Shown: piece by piece, positions 62,930 to 64,000 of the stretch
How positions within the stretch are numbered: the stretch's first letter is position 1
Layout of the letters: each line of letters opens with the position of its first letter
DNA from: Clostridiales bacterium
GTDB lineage: Bacteria; Bacillota; Clostridia; Lachnospirales; UBA12420
Reading direction: 5' to 3'
Assembly: GCA_003452395.1 (NCBI GenBank)
Contig: DMOI01000054.1
Span: forward strand, 34,639 to 98,638
DNA length: 64,000 nucleotides
Translations under genes and position numbers: made by a program
Notes under the pieces: generated by a model
The model's input: only the letters and a program-made list of their open reading frames with translations
Database searches by the model: none
What the model was told of the DNA's origin: nothing

Positions 62930-63009
62930 TGCGGATGACAGGAATTGAACCTGCAAGGTTGCCCGCTAGATCCTAAGTCTAGTGCGTCTGCCAGTTCCGC
63001 CACATCCGC
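62930..63009 (-). tRNA. tRNA-Leu (UAG)
   Basis: Cloverleaf: acceptor GCGGATG / CATCCGC, anticodon stem CTAGA-TCTAG with loop CTTAGGA giving anticodon TAG, and T arm GCAGG-TTCAATT-CCTGT. CCA is not encoded. It is the last tRNA of the operon and the integration target of the island. Confidence 0.95.
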
Positions 63010-63057
63010 AAATTTATTCGACATATGAAACCTATTCGGTCTTTCTATATCGATTAG

Positions 63058-63130
63058 TGAGCCATCCGGGGGTCGAACCCGGGACAACTAGATTAAAAGT
63101 CTAGTGCTCTACCAACTGAGCTAATGACCC
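63058..63130 (-). tRNA. tRNA-Lys (UUU)
   Basis: The 73-nt cloverleaf has acceptor GGGTCAT / ATGGCTC and anticodon loop CTTTTAA (TTT), with a normal T arm. CCA is not encoded. Confidence 0.96.
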
Positions 63131-63133
63131 ATA

Positions 63134-63205
63134 CTGGGTAAGAAGGATTCGAACCTTCGCGTACAGGAGTCAAAGTCCTGTGCCTTACCGCTTGGCGACT
63201 ACCCA
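63134..63205 (-). tRNA. tRNA-Gln (UUG)
   Basis: The 72-nt cloverleaf has acceptor TGGGTAG / TTACCCA and anticodon loop CTTTGAC (TTG). Confidence 0.96.
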
Positions 63206-63224
63206 ATGTATGTCTTAAAAAAAG

Positions 63225-63299
63225 GGTGAATAGTGGGAGTTGAACCCACGACCTCTAGAACCACAATCTAGCGTTCTAACCAACTAAACTATACCCACC
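63225..63299 (-). tRNA. tRNA-His (GUG)
   Basis: The anticodon loop TTGTGGT gives GTG. An extra G at -1 opposite the discriminator, typical for tRNA-His, is encoded at 63299. Confidence 0.96.
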
Positions 63300-63427
63300 A
63301 TATCAATAAATAGCACATAACAATAAATAAAATAACTTTTCAGTGAGTGTAATATATATATTTTAAACCGATTAATTTCTTTTATTCTCTAATTTGTTAT
63401 ATGTATTATTATTTTTGTATTTATTAT

Positions 63428-63501
<74 letters not shown>

Positions 63502-63541
63502 ATATTATAATTTACAAGCAGCACAGTCAATTGTAAATTGA

Positions 63542-63612
63542 AGCGGATGGCGGGAATCGAACCCGCATAGTCAGCTTGGAAGGCTGAAGTTTTACCACTA
63601 AACTACATCCGC
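63542..63612 (-). tRNA. tRNA-Gly (UCC)
   Basis: The 71-nt cloverleaf has acceptor GCGGATG / CATCCGC and anticodon loop CTTCCAA (TCC). Its acceptor stem is the same as that of tRNA-Leu. Confidence 0.96.
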
Positions 63613-63707
63613 AAATTTATACACTAAGTCATTTTATAATTTGTTTTTCTTGTTTCTTATTATATAATTTATTATTTTTGTAATATATGCACTAGTCACA
63701 TATTTTA

Positions 63708-63781
63708 TCGGGGTGACAGGATTCGAACCTGCGACCTCTTGGTCCCAAACCAAGCGCGATACCAAGCTACGCTACACCCCG
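63708..63781 (-). tRNA. tRNA-Pro (UGG)
   Basis: The 74-nt cloverleaf has acceptor CGGGGTG / CACCCCG and anticodon loop TTTGGGA (TGG). It is the first tRNA after the promoter. Confidence 0.96.
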
Positions 63782-63819
63782 ATACTTTTTCGCCACTTTT
63801 TTCGTCAGCGACAAAAGTA

Positions 63820-63848
63820 ATTATACAATATTTTTTATAAGTTGTCAA
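63820..63848 (-). promoter_or_regulatory. Promoter of the seven-tRNA operon
   Basis: A perfect TTGACA and TATAAT with 17-bp spacing on the minus strand, about 40 bp before tRNA-Pro. DNA from 63849 to the window end shows no gene. Confidence 0.9.
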
Positions 63849-64000
63849 CTGTTTTTGAATTATTTCGCGGCTAAAAAGTAATTTTTTTTTAATTTCTATC
63901 CTAAATGCTGATTTTCAAGCCATTACCTACATTAATTCCCTGCTGATTTTTGCTTATACTCTTAGTTTTTCCTTTGCTACAATTCAAATATCGATTTTTA

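Noticed and set aside
33353..63009. Prophage or conjugative element
   Set aside because: No terminase, portal, capsid, tail, relaxase or type IV secretion genes were found, so I call it an island with an integrase.

Overview
The window is AT-rich DNA from a low-GC Firmicute, most likely an anaerobic member of the Clostridia. The evidence is a housekeeping operon running remA, gmk, rpoZ, priA, def, fmt, an MBL hydrolase, dut, asnS and hisS, together with RqcH, a TipAS protein, strong AGGAGG ribosome sites and frequent GTG/TTG starts. Almost every gene is on the minus strand; rqcH is the only confident plus-strand gene. Genus cannot be fixed from the sequence alone.

Layout. (1) 1-17 kb is conserved core: nucleotide metabolism, tRNA charging and initiation, DNA repair (ung, an MGMT-like protein), truA, tcdA, corA, yqeY and rpsU. 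(2) 17-33 kb is a decaying accessory zone. It holds a large HEPN-like protein, a radical SAM gene with a tandem structured leader, a Ham1-type NTPase, a UDG-like protein, an S51 peptidase with an XRE regulator, and a serine hydrolase. Among these lie many broken genes, an intact IS1182-type element that cut off the 5' end of a DUF218 gene, and an IS200-type element that split a HAD gene. (3) 33.35-62.93 kb looks like one integrated element. Its tyrosine integrase lies near the left end, a 3' fragment of tRNA-Leu(UAG) marks the left boundary, and the intact tRNA-Leu marks the right. A related end sequence (integrase-arm-like GTAAGCC repeats plus a tRNA terminator) also occurs at 26.05 kb, so elements have probably stacked at this tRNA more than once. 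(4) 62.93-63.85 kb is a tRNA operon (Pro, Gly, Arg, His, Gln, Lys, Leu in transcription order) behind a near-consensus promoter.

The element carries no recognisable conjugation, capsid or packaging genes. It is mainly a defence cargo. From right to left it has a Hachiman pair (HamA nuclease and HamB helicase), a D12-class adenine methylase fused to a ribbon-helix-helix domain, and an HNH nuclease-like protein. Next come a serine recombinase, an orphan type I-like methylase with a half-size specificity subunit, and a complete type I restriction-modification operon. Last is an uncharacterised set: a two-TM protein, an OLD-family ATPase/TOPRIM nuclease, a HEPN-like protein and a deoxyinosine-type glycosylase. 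The strongest candidate for an undescribed system is that last set, 41.7-45.7 kb, tucked behind hsdS. Two methylases in the element have altered catalytic tetrapeptides (HPPF for NPPF, DVPY for DPPY), which suggests DNA-binding or regulatory roles. The tandem 120-bp structured repeat upstream of the radical SAM gene at 21.8-22.0 kb is the best RNA candidate.
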